A stretch of DNA of 41,240 nt, taken from assembly GCF_014637175.1 (NCBI RefSeq), contig NZ_BMEV01000025.1, forward strand, positions 1-41,240, given 5' to 3'. The first letter of the stretch is position 1. Each line of letters begins with the position of its first letter. Below, piece by piece: positions 1 to 7,790 of this stretch. Under the pieces are notes generated by a model. It was not told where the DNA came from. It did no database searches and was given only the letters and a program-made list of their open reading frames with translations. This DNA is from Compostibacillus humi. Its GTDB lineage: Bacteria; Bacillota; Bacilli; Bacillales; Amphibacillaceae. A program made the translations under genes and the position numbers.

Positions 1-135
1 TGTGGTAACCTCATTAATAACCTAGATTTAAGGGGGTGGCAAGTTTTTTTGTATAAAAACGCATAAAATAGGCAATACTAATAGTTTTTTACTAAAAACT
101 TTTGACAATACGAAAAACATTGAAGGGGGGATAAT

Positions 136-1047
136 ATGAAGATTCAAACCGTCTCCCTTATAGGCCTAGGTGCGATTGGAGCAGCCTATGGGAGAAAACT
201 GCAGCAGCTTCTAGGTGACTCCTTTACGGTCGTCGCCAGCAAAGAACGAATTGACCGTTATAATAGAAATGGAATTACGATTAACGGAGAACGTGCTGAA
301 TTTTCCTTTATGACTCCGGACGAAGAAACGGCACCGCGAGATCTTGTCATCTTTGCAACGAAAAACGCTGAATTGCAGCAAGCGATAAAAGATATGAAAC
401 ATCACATTGGAAAGGATACAATCATCCTCTCTTTATTAAACGGTATTTCCAGCGAAGAAGAAATCATTAATCAGACAGGAAATGCACATGTTCTATACAG
501 TTTGTGCGTAGGAATCGATGCTGTAAGACAAGGGCATAACATTACCTATTCCAGTCTTGGAAAAATCGTATTCGGAGAAAAGGATAAAAGCATATCTGAT
601 GATGTCATTGCTGTAAAACAGTTGTTTGATGAAGCTGGAGTTCCTTACGAAGTGCCAGAGGATGTCTGGCATGCGATTTGGGCAAAGTTTATGTTTAATG
701 TTGGTGTCAACCAGACATCCGCTGTCTTAAAAGCGCCTTATAAGCATTTTCAGCAAATTCCGGAACTGCAGCAATGGATGGAATCTGCCATGTATGAAGT
801 TGTAGAAATTTCCAAAAAAGCTGGCATAAATTTAACGGAAAAGGATATCCTCCACTATCGGCCGATTTTGCAGGCTTTATCCCCTAACGGCAAAACATCG
901 ATGCTGCAAGACGTGGAAGCGAAACGCAAGACAGAAGTGGAATTTTTTGCCGGGAAAGTGTGTGAACTTGGAAAAAAATATAACATCCCAACTCCTGTCA
1001 ATGAACAGCTTTACAAGATAATACGTATTATGGAACAAATGTGGTAA
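136..1047 (+). CDS. panE: 2-dehydropantoate 2-reductase (ketopantoate reductase family)
   Basis: Predicted NADPH-dependent reductase of the ApbA/PanE family, which turns ketopantoate into pantoate for pantothenate and coenzyme A synthesis in the cytoplasm. The 303-residue protein opens with a Rossmann motif GLGAIG (about residues 10-15), has FATKN after the second half of the nucleotide fold, and carries the family motif AKFMFNVGVN, whose lysine is catalytic in known enzymes. The length is normal. The ATG follows a GGGGGG ribosome binding site. No other pantothenate genes are nearby, so a related ketoacid reductase is possible. It runs straight into the DUF1992 gene, suggesting cotranscription. 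Confidence 0.85.
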   Translation: MKIQTVSLIGLGAIGAAYGRKLQQLLGDSFTVVASKERIDRYNRNGITINGERAEFSFMTPDEETAPRDLVIFATKNAELQQAIKDMKHHIGKDTIILSLLNGISSEEEIINQTGNAHVLYSLCVGIDAVRQGHNITYSSLGKIVFGEKDKSISDDVIAVKQLFDEAGVPYEVPEDVWHAIWAKFMFNVGVNQTSAVLKAPYKHFQQIPELQQWMESAMYEVVEISKKAGINLTEKDILHYRPILQALSPNGKTSMLQDVEAKRKTEVEFFAGKVCELGKKYNIPTPVNEQLYKIIRIMEQMW

Positions 1048-1076
1048 CACAGTTGTTCCGCTTAAGGAGTGTTTTT

Positions 1077-1421
1077 ATGTATTTCATCGTGGAGGAAAAA
1101 ATTAAGGAAGCAATCGAAAATGGCGAATTTGATAACTTGCCGGGAATGGGGAAACCACTGAATTTAAGAGAGGAATTACAAGGCCTTTCCCCGGAAGTTC
1201 GCAGAGCTTATAAAATCCTCAAGCATGCCGGCTATATTCCAGATGATGCCAAAAAAGAAGAGATAAAAATGAAAGATTTATTAAACTATGCAACGGACGG
1301 AAAAATAACCGAAGACCCGACAATAAAAGAAGAATACCTCCGCTTTGTCAAAGATAGAAAACTAAATCATCGTTCCGTGTTTGCCAAATATACGAAAAAA
1401 CTCTATAAAAAATTTACCTAG
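1077..1421 (+). CDS. DUF1992 (DnaJ-homologue domain) small protein
   Basis: A 114-residue cytoplasmic protein of the DUF1992 family. The diagnostic stretch VEEKIKEAIENGEFDNLPG followed by GMGKPL lies at the very N-terminus, as in the family. The open frame extends upstream to a GTG inside the end of panE, but the ATG at 1077 sits 7 bases after a clean AAGGAG and gives the expected start. The function is not established; the family is sometimes annotated as DnaJ-like but has no recognisable J domain here. It lies about 30 bases downstream of panE and probably shares its transcript. Confidence 0.8.
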   Translation: MYFIVEEKIKEAIENGEFDNLPGMGKPLNLREELQGLSPEVRRAYKILKHAGYIPDDAKKEEIKMKDLLNYATDGKITEDPTIKEEYLRFVKDRKLNHRSVFAKYTKKLYKKFT

Positions 1422-1557
1422 CAAAACTATCTTCCGCCAGCAATGATTAGAATATTTAATTTTCCTTAAAATTCCTATTCCTTTATATGAAGTTTTGCTA
1501 TTTTCATCATATAATAGACATATAAAGTAATTAGGATGGTTACGGAAGGAGATTCCT

Positions 1558-2613
1558 TTGAAAAAACATTTCACAACGAAACGGCTAATCATCGGAGCAA
1601 TTCTCATCATTTCCGGTGTGCTTTTATATTACTATTCTTCGGCCTTTATGCCCTTTATTTTAGCATTTTTTACTGCTTTAATATTAGAACCGGTAGTTCG
1701 TCTGACAAAAAAGTATTTGAAATTCAAAAAACGATTCCCTGCAGTCGTTATTGTCTTTGTCATGTTTATTATTTTTCTGGCAGTTAGCGGTTATTTAATT
1801 ATTACCCGGCTGATTAATCAAACCATCCGCTTTGTGGAAAAGATTCCTCAATATATCTCTGAGATAAATAACTTTTTTGAAGGTTTAATATTAAATTTCA
1901 ATAAAACAGCAGCAAACTTGCCTCCTGTATTTATTGAAGAATTAGAAAAACAAATGCAAAATCTCGTCGTTTGGGCTACCGAACTGACGCAAAAAGCTAT
2001 TCCGTTGCTTGCTAGTTTTGCTCAGGCGATACCAAATACCATTATTATCATTATCATCTATTTAATTTCTCTCTTTCTTATCAGCATGGATCTGCCTAAA
2101 TATAAAGAAGGGTTTTATAACCTGTTTGAGAAAGAGAACTCGGAAAAGGTTCGATACATGCTCCAGCGTTCAACGAAATTCTTTACCGGATTTTTTAAAG
2201 CTCAATTTTTTGTCAGTGTCATTATTTTTATAGTGAGCTATGTCGGATTGCTTCTCATTACACCGGAAAACGCATTATTAATGGCGCTGATTATTTGGTT
2301 TATCGACTTTGTTCCTTTTATCGGATCGATTGTTATATTAGCGCCTTGGGCATTATTCGAATTAATTACCGGTGACATGGACATGGGGGTTCAATTATTA
2401 ATTCTTGCAGGAATCCTATTAACGATACGCAGAACAGTGGAGCCTAAAGTAATGGGAGATCAGATCGGTTTACCTGCACTGCCAACTTTAATCGGACTTT
2501 GGCTAGGCCTATCTTTCTTTGGTGTCATCGGACTTATTATCGGACCGCTAACCGTCGTTGCCCTTTATTCGGCAAAGGAAGCAGGAATCATTAAATTAGA
2601 TTATAAAATATAG
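1558..2613 (+). CDS. AI-2E family transporter / YtvI-like membrane protein
   Basis: A 351-residue polytopic membrane protein of the AI-2E transporter (PF01594) family. It has an N-terminal pair of hydrophobic helices, a hydrophilic middle segment (about residues 90-150), then a run of helices with the family-typical PFIGSIVILAPWALFELITG and a VEPKVMG motif before the last helices. B. subtilis YtvI, made during sporulation, has the same architecture, so a sporulation role is possible but not shown. Start choice: TTG at 1558, seven bases after AAGGAG. A TATAAT-like element lies near 1510. A hairpin terminator follows. Confidence 0.8.
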   Translation: MKKHFTTKRLIIGAILIISGVLLYYYSSAFMPFILAFFTALILEPVVRLTKKYLKFKKRFPAVVIVFVMFIIFLAVSGYLIITRLINQTIRFVEKIPQYISEINNFFEGLILNFNKTAANLPPVFIEELEKQMQNLVVWATELTQKAIPLLASFAQAIPNTIIIIIIYLISLFLISMDLPKYKEGFYNLFEKENSEKVRYMLQRSTKFFTGFFKAQFFVSVIIFIVSYVGLLLITPENALLMALIIWFIDFVPFIGSIVILAPWALFELITGDMDMGVQLLILAGILLTIRRTVEPKVMGDQIGLPALPTLIGLWLGLSFFGVIGLIIGPLTVVALYSAKEAGIIKLDYKI

Positions 2614-2616
2614 AAC

Positions 2617-2644
2617 GAGCTTGGAATCACCCAAGCTCTTTTTT
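2617..2644 (+). terminator. Rho-independent terminator after the AI-2E gene
   Basis: Perfect 8-bp stem GAGCTTGG/CCAAGCTC with a 6-base loop, followed by six T residues, three bases after the stop codon. Confidence 0.9.
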
Positions 2645-2729
2645 ATTAGTTTGTTTTCCTCACAAGGCCTAAGCTGGCCAAACTGCCGCTTTCCCAACCG
2701 CTAATAAACCGGGCTTACGTGTTTTTACA

Positions 2730-2915
2730 TTACAGCGGAAAAAAGATCGGAATAATGAACATCATGACAGCCTGCAACAGAATACCGACCTTGACATATC
2801 CCCCCGCCGTCATTACTAAAGCTTTTTCCTGTATGTATCTGAAATCTCTAGCCATTCTGAGCCTTTTTGGCAAATAAAAAAAGACCATCAAAAAGATATG
2901 GCCTTTAAATATCAA
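2730..2915 (-). pseudogene. C-terminal remnant of an SLC13-type anion permease
   Basis: Short frame (TTG-initiated, or ATG 41 codons before the stop) ending in a hydrophobic segment, VKVGILLQAVMMFIIPIFFPL. The pattern LVM-(T/G)-A-GGY followed by KVG and a last helix ending IPIFFPL resembles the extreme C-terminus of SLC13/DASS sodium-anion symporters, in which GGY is normally followed by a few more residues before KVG. Nothing of the rest of such a permease lies upstream, where the FMN reductase gene begins after about 34 bases. I read it as a decayed remnant; it could instead be a small one-helix peptide. The family match is from memory of the motif. Confidence 0.4.
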
Positions 2916-2949
2916 CGTTAATTAGTGAATAAGTTGCCCTGTCCTCCCG

Positions 2950-3516
2950 CTAAAAATCGTATTCTGCTTCTCTTTGTTTCCGAATGGAAGTATAGGTTTC
3001 CAATAATATGATTGTATCTTCTACTAACCGGTCAATCCGGAATAGCACATCATCATTGACGATTTCTTTACGGTAAAAGTCTTTTTCTTCTATAAATACA
3101 TAGGATTGGACAATTTGTGCTTTCATATAGGATAAAATCGGCTTCAGCTGCTGCTCAATAATTAAAAAGTGCTTAGGCGAACCGGCGGTAACGAGCATGC
3201 TGACAACTTTATCCTGAAATGCCTTCTCCGGGAGAAGATCGAAAACATTTTTCAGCGTAGCCGGAATAGATGCTTGAAATATCGGTGTGCCAATAATAAT
3301 TCCGTCCGCATTCATGATCGTCTCCGCTACATATTTCGTATCTCCTTCATATTCTAAATAATTCCGTCCGTCACTAAATTGAACGTCGTAATCTGCCAAA
3401 TCAATAAACGCCACTTCAACTTGCGGGTATTTCTCTGTTAACGTTTTGACAGTATAGTTCATCGCTGTTCTCGTTTTGGAACCGACTCTGGAGCCGGATA
3501 ATGCAACAATCTTCAT
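2950..3516 (-). CDS. NAD(P)H-dependent FMN reductase (flavodoxin-like fold)
   Basis: A 188-residue protein of the NADPH-dependent FMN reductase family (PF03358). It shows the flavin phosphate loop ALSGSRVGSKTR near the N-terminus and the conserved GTPIFQASIPATLKNVFDLLP around residues 77-97. It probably reduces FMN or quinone-type substrates with NAD(P)H in the cytoplasm. The ATG follows GGGGAAGAG. SsuE/MsuE-type reductases usually lie beside sulfonate monooxygenase genes, which are absent here, so the physiological partner is unknown. Confidence 0.8.
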   Translation of the reverse strand: MKIVALSGSRVGSKTRTAMNYTVKTLTEKYPQVEVAFIDLADYDVQFSDGRNYLEYEGDTKYVAETIMNADGIIIGTPIFQASIPATLKNVFDLLPEKAFQDKVVSMLVTAGSPKHFLIIEQQLKPILSYMKAQIVQSYVFIEEKDFYRKEIVNDDVLFRIDRLVEDTIILLETYTSIRKQREAEYDF

Positions 3517-4158
3517 TTCTCTTCCCCTTTCGGTTTAGCAATAGCAGGTAAAATTCACAGCAGATATAATCAATTGTTCGAAGGAAATTCTAGCATTAAG
3601 GAGGAAAGACTCTAGCTTCCGCTCTAATTGACCACTTCTGCTTCATGTATTTATTCAATAGGCTCATAATTTTCTTCATATAATTCTAGTCTCTTAAATC
3701 ATACCCTAATCATTCAAAAAGTCCCACTATTGAGTCTCGACCAACCATCATTCCGTTCTGTGGAATAATTAAATCCCCAGATCATTTATAGAAATAATCG
3801 GATTAAATTGTACAAGGCTCTTGATTACGTATTTATTTACAAATGCTATTATATTATATATTGCTGCTTTATTTAAGTAAGTACTTTTCGGTCATAAGGA
3901 TAATATTGGGAGTCCTTGCATAATGGGGAATAAACATCCGGTATAGAAAGCGAAGAAAAATTACGAACAGTTCCAATGAGGAAACATAATGCACAAAGTA
4001 TAATCAAACGTTTGTTTACTTAAAAGACAAATAAATATACATTTGCTCTAATAACATGTATTTTTTCAATCATGACATCACTCCTATGTTGGATGCATAT
4101 GCCAAAATGAAATATGTACAGCAAATCATTATGTCCTTCCTCTTGCATTCTAAGTATG
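3517..4158. other. Long non-coding stretch, AT-rich
   Basis: About 640 bases with no supportable gene on either strand. The left end must carry the promoter of the FMN reductase. The only compact element I see is a perfect 10-bp palindrome CAAACGTTTG at 4005-4014, which recurs at 21647. The rest may be degraded coding sequence, but I recognise no fragment. Confidence 0.5.
4005..4014. promoter_or_regulatory. Palindrome CAAACGTTTG, possible operator
   Basis: Perfect 10-bp palindrome flanked by AT-rich sequence. The same decamer occurs upstream of the VOC gene at 21647-21656. A central CG within an AAACGTTT palindrome is common in operators of LacI- and TetR-type repressors, but no cognate regulator is identified here. 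Confidence 0.25.
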
Positions 4159-4311
4159 TCATCCCATTAACAAAAGGATAATAAGCTGCCAGCCGGATAT
4201 GGCAAACGGAATCGCCGATACTAATATTAAAATTCTTTTTTTGCGAAGGATGCCGACAATAAAGAGCAGCAATCCAATCAGCAACACAAAAATAATGGTG
4301 ATTAAAGACAT
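4159..4311 (-). CDS. Small two-helix membrane protein, 50 residues
   Basis: A 50-codon frame starting at an ATG preceded by AAAGGA (ten bases upstream). The product is two hydrophobic segments separated by a basic hairpin: residues 2-21 (SLITIIFVLLIGLLLFIVG), then LRKKR, then residues 27-49 ending in LILLLMG. Such a short helical hairpin is a plausible real membrane peptide. A longer frame of 87 codons on the same strand in another register has no membrane pattern and looks spurious. Function unknown; it lies alone between non-coding stretches upstream of dedA. Confidence 0.55.
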   Translation of the reverse strand: MSLITIIFVLLIGLLLFIVGILRKKRILILVSAIPFAISGWQLIILLLMG

Positions 4312-4531
4312 TGGATTCACGTCCTTTCCCCAAGATTATTCATAATCAAAATTTCTAGACGATGGATGAAAAAAAGGGAAAAGCTAAGATGTACAATATT
4401 TATAGCATTAATGTTGTTTCACCAGTCTTTTTTTTGCTCCGGGTAAATGATACAAATTGAAGATCCCTCGCCCCGTAAGAAGTTATGCGCATCATTATAA
4501 AAATGTCCCCCATCTTTATTTCCCGTATCCG

Positions 4532-5137
4532 CTATTTAAATCGCTTAAGAATAAACAGTGTAATGAATGCAATTAACAATACCGCCAACAGCACATAGAC
4601 TATATTTGAATAAATATCCATATACTTAACGATTGTTTCCCATGATTCCCCTACTGCTGCACCAATGATGACAAGCACACCATTCCATACGAACGTTCCC
4701 AGTACAGTCATAATGAGAAATATTCCCATATTCATATGGGCCATCCCTGCTGGCAAAGAAATTAAACTGCGGATAAGAGGAATAAATCGACATAAAAATA
4801 CAGTCCAAACCCCATATGTTGTAAACCAATCATTGGCTTTATAGGTATCTTGCTTCGTTAATCTTAAAAAATGCCCCCACTTTTCCACAAACCATTCGAT
4901 TCTATAAAAATCGATTAAACGTCCGACTCCGTAAAGAACGATTGCCCCTGCCACCGATCCAAGTGTAGAGGTGATTATAACCCCAAAAATAGTTAAAGAG
5001 GTATAGGATGTCATGAATCCCCCTAACGTTAGAATTACTTCCGATGGGATAGGAGGAAAAATATTTTCAATCATAATTAAAAGAAAAACGCCAATATATC
5101 CAAATTGCTCTATCACGCCAGTTATCCAAGCTTCCAT
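4532..5137 (-). CDS. DedA family membrane protein
   Basis: A 201-residue integral membrane protein of the DedA/SNARE-associated (PF09335) family. It shows the characteristic ENIFPPIPSE near residues 24-33 and the arginine-rich re-entrant motif CRFIPLIRSLISLPAG around residues 115-130, then C-terminal helices ending in a basic tail. DedA proteins are needed for membrane homeostasis, and some act as polyprenyl-phosphate or lipid flippases; the substrate of this one is not evident. The ATG has an AAGGGGAAAG binding site. It stands alone in its orientation, divergent from the GrpB-family gene. Confidence 0.85.
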   Translation of the reverse strand: MEAWITGVIEQFGYIGVFLLIMIENIFPPIPSEVILTLGGFMTSYTSLTIFGVIITSTLGSVAGAIVLYGVGRLIDFYRIEWFVEKWGHFLRLTKQDTYKANDWFTTYGVWTVFLCRFIPLIRSLISLPAGMAHMNMGIFLIMTVLGTFVWNGVLVIIGAAVGESWETIVKYMDIYSNIVYVLLAVLLIAFITLFILKRFK

Positions 5138-5299
5138 TATACTTTCCCCTTCTGTTCCAAAACTCCTTGAATATACTTGTTTCAGTGAATGAATATTATT
5201 TATATAATTTTATTAGACAACCTATGTGGAAATATCAAAAATATTCTTTATCTTGTTTTCCAAATTTTAAAAATAGTAATAGCCGGGAGGGAAATGGGT

Positions 5300-5884
5300 A
5301 TGGCATCGAAAGATTATCCTTTTGAATGGAGGAAAGAAGAGCAGTTAAAAAAGATTACAGTAGGAGAAAGGAAACCGCACAACGCTCCAATTACGTTAGA
5401 AGAATACAATTCAAACTGGCCTAAGTTGTACGAAGCAGAAGCGCAGAAAGTTCGTTCCGTGCTTGGAGACAAAGTTTTACAGTTGGAGCATGTCGGTTCT
5501 ACTTCTGTTCCAGGGCTTTGTGCCAAGCCGATCATCGATATGTTGCTCGTTGTCGAGAATTCAGCGGATGAATCAGCTTACGTGCCTTTTTTAGAGGAAG
5601 CAGGCTACACTTTGCGTATCCGCGAACCAGATTGGTATGAACACCGCTTATTTAAAGGACCAAATACGGATATTAACTTGCACGTTTTCAGCAAAGATGC
5701 AGAAGAAATAACCCGAATGCTTCGCTTCCGTGACTGGCTGCGAAAAAACAAAAAGGACCGGGACAAATATGCGGAAACGAAGCGCCGGCTCGCTCAGCGG
5801 GTTTGGAGGCACGTCCAGCACTATGCAGATGCAAAAACAGCTGTAATTCAGGATATTCTTGACCGGGCGGAATTGGGCAAGTAA
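5300..5884 (+). CDS. GrpB family protein (UPF0157, nucleotidyltransferase fold)
   Basis: A 194-residue protein of the GrpB/UPF0157 family. The signature EHVGSTSVPGLCAKPIIDML is present about one third into the protein. It corresponds to the GS...D active-site pattern of the nucleotidyltransferase superfamily, although the true reaction is unknown. Start choice: ATG at 5300 lies nine bases after GGGAGG; an ATG two codons earlier is too close to it, and the upstream extension of the frame is AT-rich and leader-like. A dephospho-CoA kinase fusion seen in some relatives is absent. Monocistronic, running convergently into the wrecked YtxJ gene. Confidence 0.8.
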   Translation: MASKDYPFEWRKEEQLKKITVGERKPHNAPITLEEYNSNWPKLYEAEAQKVRSVLGDKVLQLEHVGSTSVPGLCAKPIIDMLLVVENSADESAYVPFLEEAGYTLRIREPDWYEHRLFKGPNTDINLHVFSKDAEEITRMLRFRDWLRKNKKDRDKYAETKRRLAQRVWRHVQHYADAKTAVIQDILDRAELGK

Positions 5885-5887
5885 CTA

Positions 5888-6151
5888 TTACTGAGAAGAT
5901 GTATCTGTCAAATTATGTACTGCATTGTTAATGTTTTCGGCGGTATCCAAAACACTTCTTTGTCCATCAGAAGAATAATTTGCGGCGATTCATGTTTTAC
6001 TCCCGTAACAGCTTCGATTTGATTGGATACATCTCTCGTTTCTCTTACCTTTACAACAAAGCCGGCTATTTCTTCGTCTGCAATATTTTCGAGGAATAAT
6101 TGATATTGCTTAAAAGCCCTCGCACTGATTGGACATGTCGTACTATGTTTA
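5888..6151 (-). pseudogene. ytxJ: YtxJ-like thioredoxin-fold gene, truncated at 5' end and frameshifted
   Basis: In the minus strand the frame ending at 5908 encodes KHSTTCPISARAFKQYQ and later GVKHESPQ, the hallmark segments of the YtxJ family (monothiol thioredoxin-like, linked to bacillithiol systems). The part of YtxJ before KHSTTCPIS is missing and replaced by sequence from another gene. After EVFW the frame runs into non-family residues. One extra base near 5947 would restore a plausible tail, DTAENINNAVHN, ending at a stop at 5888. So this is a 5' truncated gene with a one-base frameshift. The CPIS cysteine itself is preserved. Confidence 0.7.
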
Positions 6152-6292
6152 CATGTTTTCCTTCTGCAGGATAGAAGCAACTTCTTTTGCCGCAGAAATT
6201 CCTTCTTTTGATAATGGCCGCCCCGCTTCGTCTGGAGGATATATCGAATGGGCATGCCGGACAAGATAGACATTTGTATTCAAACTAATCAC
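6149..6292 (-). pseudogene. N-terminal fragment of a histidine phosphatase family protein
   Basis: A separate reading frame reads NTNVYLVRHAHS, then IYPPDEAGRPLSKEG and ISAAKEVASILQKENM, and stops at 6149. This is the first strand and RH catalytic motif (LVRHAHS) of the histidine phosphatase/phosphoglycerate mutase superfamily, plus the usual G-x-PL-(S/T)-xxG segment. The remaining three quarters of such a protein are missing; the sequence continues directly as the YtxJ fragment. The start could be TTG at 6283 or GTG at 6292, with no good ribosome binding site visible. A TATAAT-like element lies upstream near 6304. Confidence 0.7.
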
Positions 6293-6360
6293 ACCCAAAC
6301 TAGTATTATATCTACTATTTAAACATTTTAACTTAAAGTAATTTCTGACTAAACCTTATT

Positions 6361-6385
6361 GAAACTTTCTATTAACGATAGTTTC
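6361..6385. promoter_or_regulatory. Imperfect inverted repeat upstream of the HTH-TPR regulator
   Basis: GAAACTTTC and GATAGTTTC form a 9-bp inverted repeat (one mismatch) around a 7-base spacer. It lies about 80 bases upstream of the TATAAT at 6466 that may serve the regulator gene, so it could be an operator. Unproven. Confidence 0.25.
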
Positions 6386-6465
6386 ACAACTTGATGAAAT
6401 AAAGGCCCGCTCAGATGGGATTTCCACCACTGAATTACGCAATTAAAAAATATCAAAATATTTGT

Positions 6466-6471
6466 TATAAT
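6466..6471 (+). promoter_or_regulatory. Candidate -10 element for the regulator-peptide cassette
   Basis: TATAAT in an AT-rich context about 50 bases before the TTG start of the regulator. The corresponding -35 (TTAAAA, 17 bases upstream) is weak, which would fit a promoter needing an activator. Confidence 0.35.
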
Positions 6472-6521
6472 TAAAACACTAACACTAGCATTGCCTTTTC
6501 ATAGATAAGGGGGAAGATTGC

Positions 6522-7790
6522 TTGAATAAGTTAGGAAGTATCCTAAAGTTAAAAAGACTTGAGAAAAATATTAAACAAGAACAATTATGCGAAGGAATAT
6601 GTACTCCATCTTATTTAAGTAGAATAGAAAATAACCGTTTAGTAGCAGACAAAGAGATATACAAGCTGCTGTTCGAACGACTGGAAATAGATTTTGAATA
6701 CATATTAAAAATGAGCAGTGAGACAGATGAACGGATTGAACAATGGTATAAAGCGATTTTAGAAAATGCGACGTCAAACGAAATCATCGAGGAACTTAAA
6801 GAATTATCACAGATTGTCAGCGATGAAATGTATATCAAATTCGAAATCGTCCATTGCAGGTATCTTCTGATGAAAGATGAGCTCAGTACCGTTGAACAAA
6901 AGCTTAAAAATTTGCTACAAGTGATGGAAAAGGGCTTAACAAGAAATTTCTTTCTCTATACCAATGTTTCATTGCTATATTATTTAAGGAAAAAGGAATA
7001 TTCTAAAGCAGTCGAAGCAGCCAAGGAATTATTATCTTTGAAAGGATATGAATCCCTTGGAAGTGATACTGAACTGGGCGTCTTTTATTATAATCTATCC
7101 CTTTGCTATAAAAACCTCTATTTGTTTGAAAAGGCTAACTATTATGCGAATCAGGGACTGGCCATCTTTAAAGATAATTATGATTTGAAGCGGGCAATCA
7201 ACTGTCATATTATTATCGGGACGTGCCTCAGCAATATGAAAAAATGGGAAGAAGCAGAAAAGACATTAATGTTAGCGAAAAAGCTTTTAAACTATTTGCC
7301 GCCTAAAGTACACAATTACTATTTAAAACTGATTAATAATAATTTAGGTAATTGCTTTGAATATCAGGAAAACTATTTGGCCGCTGTCCATTATTACTTG
7401 CAAGCAATAAACTATACGGAAAAAGAGGAAATGTATGTCACCCTATTAAATCTTATCCGCTGTTATTATTATTTGGATGAATTAGAATTGGCAAAAGAAT
7501 GGCTGGAAACGGCGAAAAGTTCCATTTCAGATCATACTCCGAAGGAATATCTCATTCAATTTGAAATTTATTCCGTACTCTTGGACGAGAACTTAACCGT
7601 TGATCAAGTGATAGCAATACAAAAGTCCAGTATCAGCTATTTTTTATCCATTAAATATTGGAACCTAGTATACCGCTATTGTCAGCTTTTCGGAAAAATA
7701 TACGAATCCTTTAATAACTATAAAAGAGCTAGCTCCATGTATAAATTAGCAATAAATGTAAGTAATTCGGAAAGGGGGGAAATAAATTGA
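6522..7790 (+). CDS. RRNPP-type quorum-sensing regulator (HTH + TPR), NprR-like
   Basis: A 422-residue protein with an N-terminal XRE-type helix-turn-helix (about residues 1-62: LGSILKLKRLEKNIKQEQLC, then YLSRIENNR) followed by a long array of TPR-like helix pairs to the C-terminus, with repeated patterns such as FYYNLSLCYKNLYLFEKANYYANQG. This architecture and length match the peptide-sensing RRNPP family (Rap, NprR, PlcR, PrgX) and especially NprR. Such proteins bind a short re-imported peptide in the TPR groove and switch DNA binding or partner binding. The start is TTG at 6522, nine bases after AGGGGG. Its stop overlaps the start of a secreted peptide gene, the usual arrangement of receptor and pheromone. 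It may also be a sporulation or stationary-phase switch. The receptor class is clear; which NprR/PlcR subgroup is inferred. Confidence 0.85.
   Translation: MNKLGSILKLKRLEKNIKQEQLCEGICTPSYLSRIENNRLVADKEIYKLLFERLEIDFEYILKMSSETDERIEQWYKAILENATSNEIIEELKELSQIVSDEMYIKFEIVHCRYLLMKDELSTVEQKLKNLLQVMEKGLTRNFFLYTNVSLLYYLRKKEYSKAVEAAKELLSLKGYESLGSDTELGVFYYNLSLCYKNLYLFEKANYYANQGLAIFKDNYDLKRAINCHIIIGTCLSNMKKWEEAEKTLMLAKKLLNYLPPKVHNYYLKLINNNLGNCFEYQENYLAAVHYYLQAINYTEKEEMYVTLLNLIRCYYYLDELELAKEWLETAKSSISDHTPKEYLIQFEIYSVLLDENLTVDQVIAIQKSSISYFLSIKYWNLVYRYCQLFGKIYESFNNYKRASSMYKLAINVSNSERGEIN

Noticed and set aside
1-135. Hairpin-like AT-rich segment before panE
   Set aside because: AGTTTTT/AAAAACT pairing is weak and a TTGACA near 111 has no properly spaced -10 upstream of the start codon; I cannot assign a promoter.
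4070-4333. 87-codon minus-strand frame overlapping the small membrane protein
   Set aside because: Cysteine- and aromatic-rich sequence without family pattern; the overlapping 50-codon frame has a better start and composition.
5189-5299. Longer start for the GrpB-family protein
   Set aside because: The upstream extension is leader-like (AT-rich, hydrophobic) and the GGGAGG site fits the ATG at 5300.
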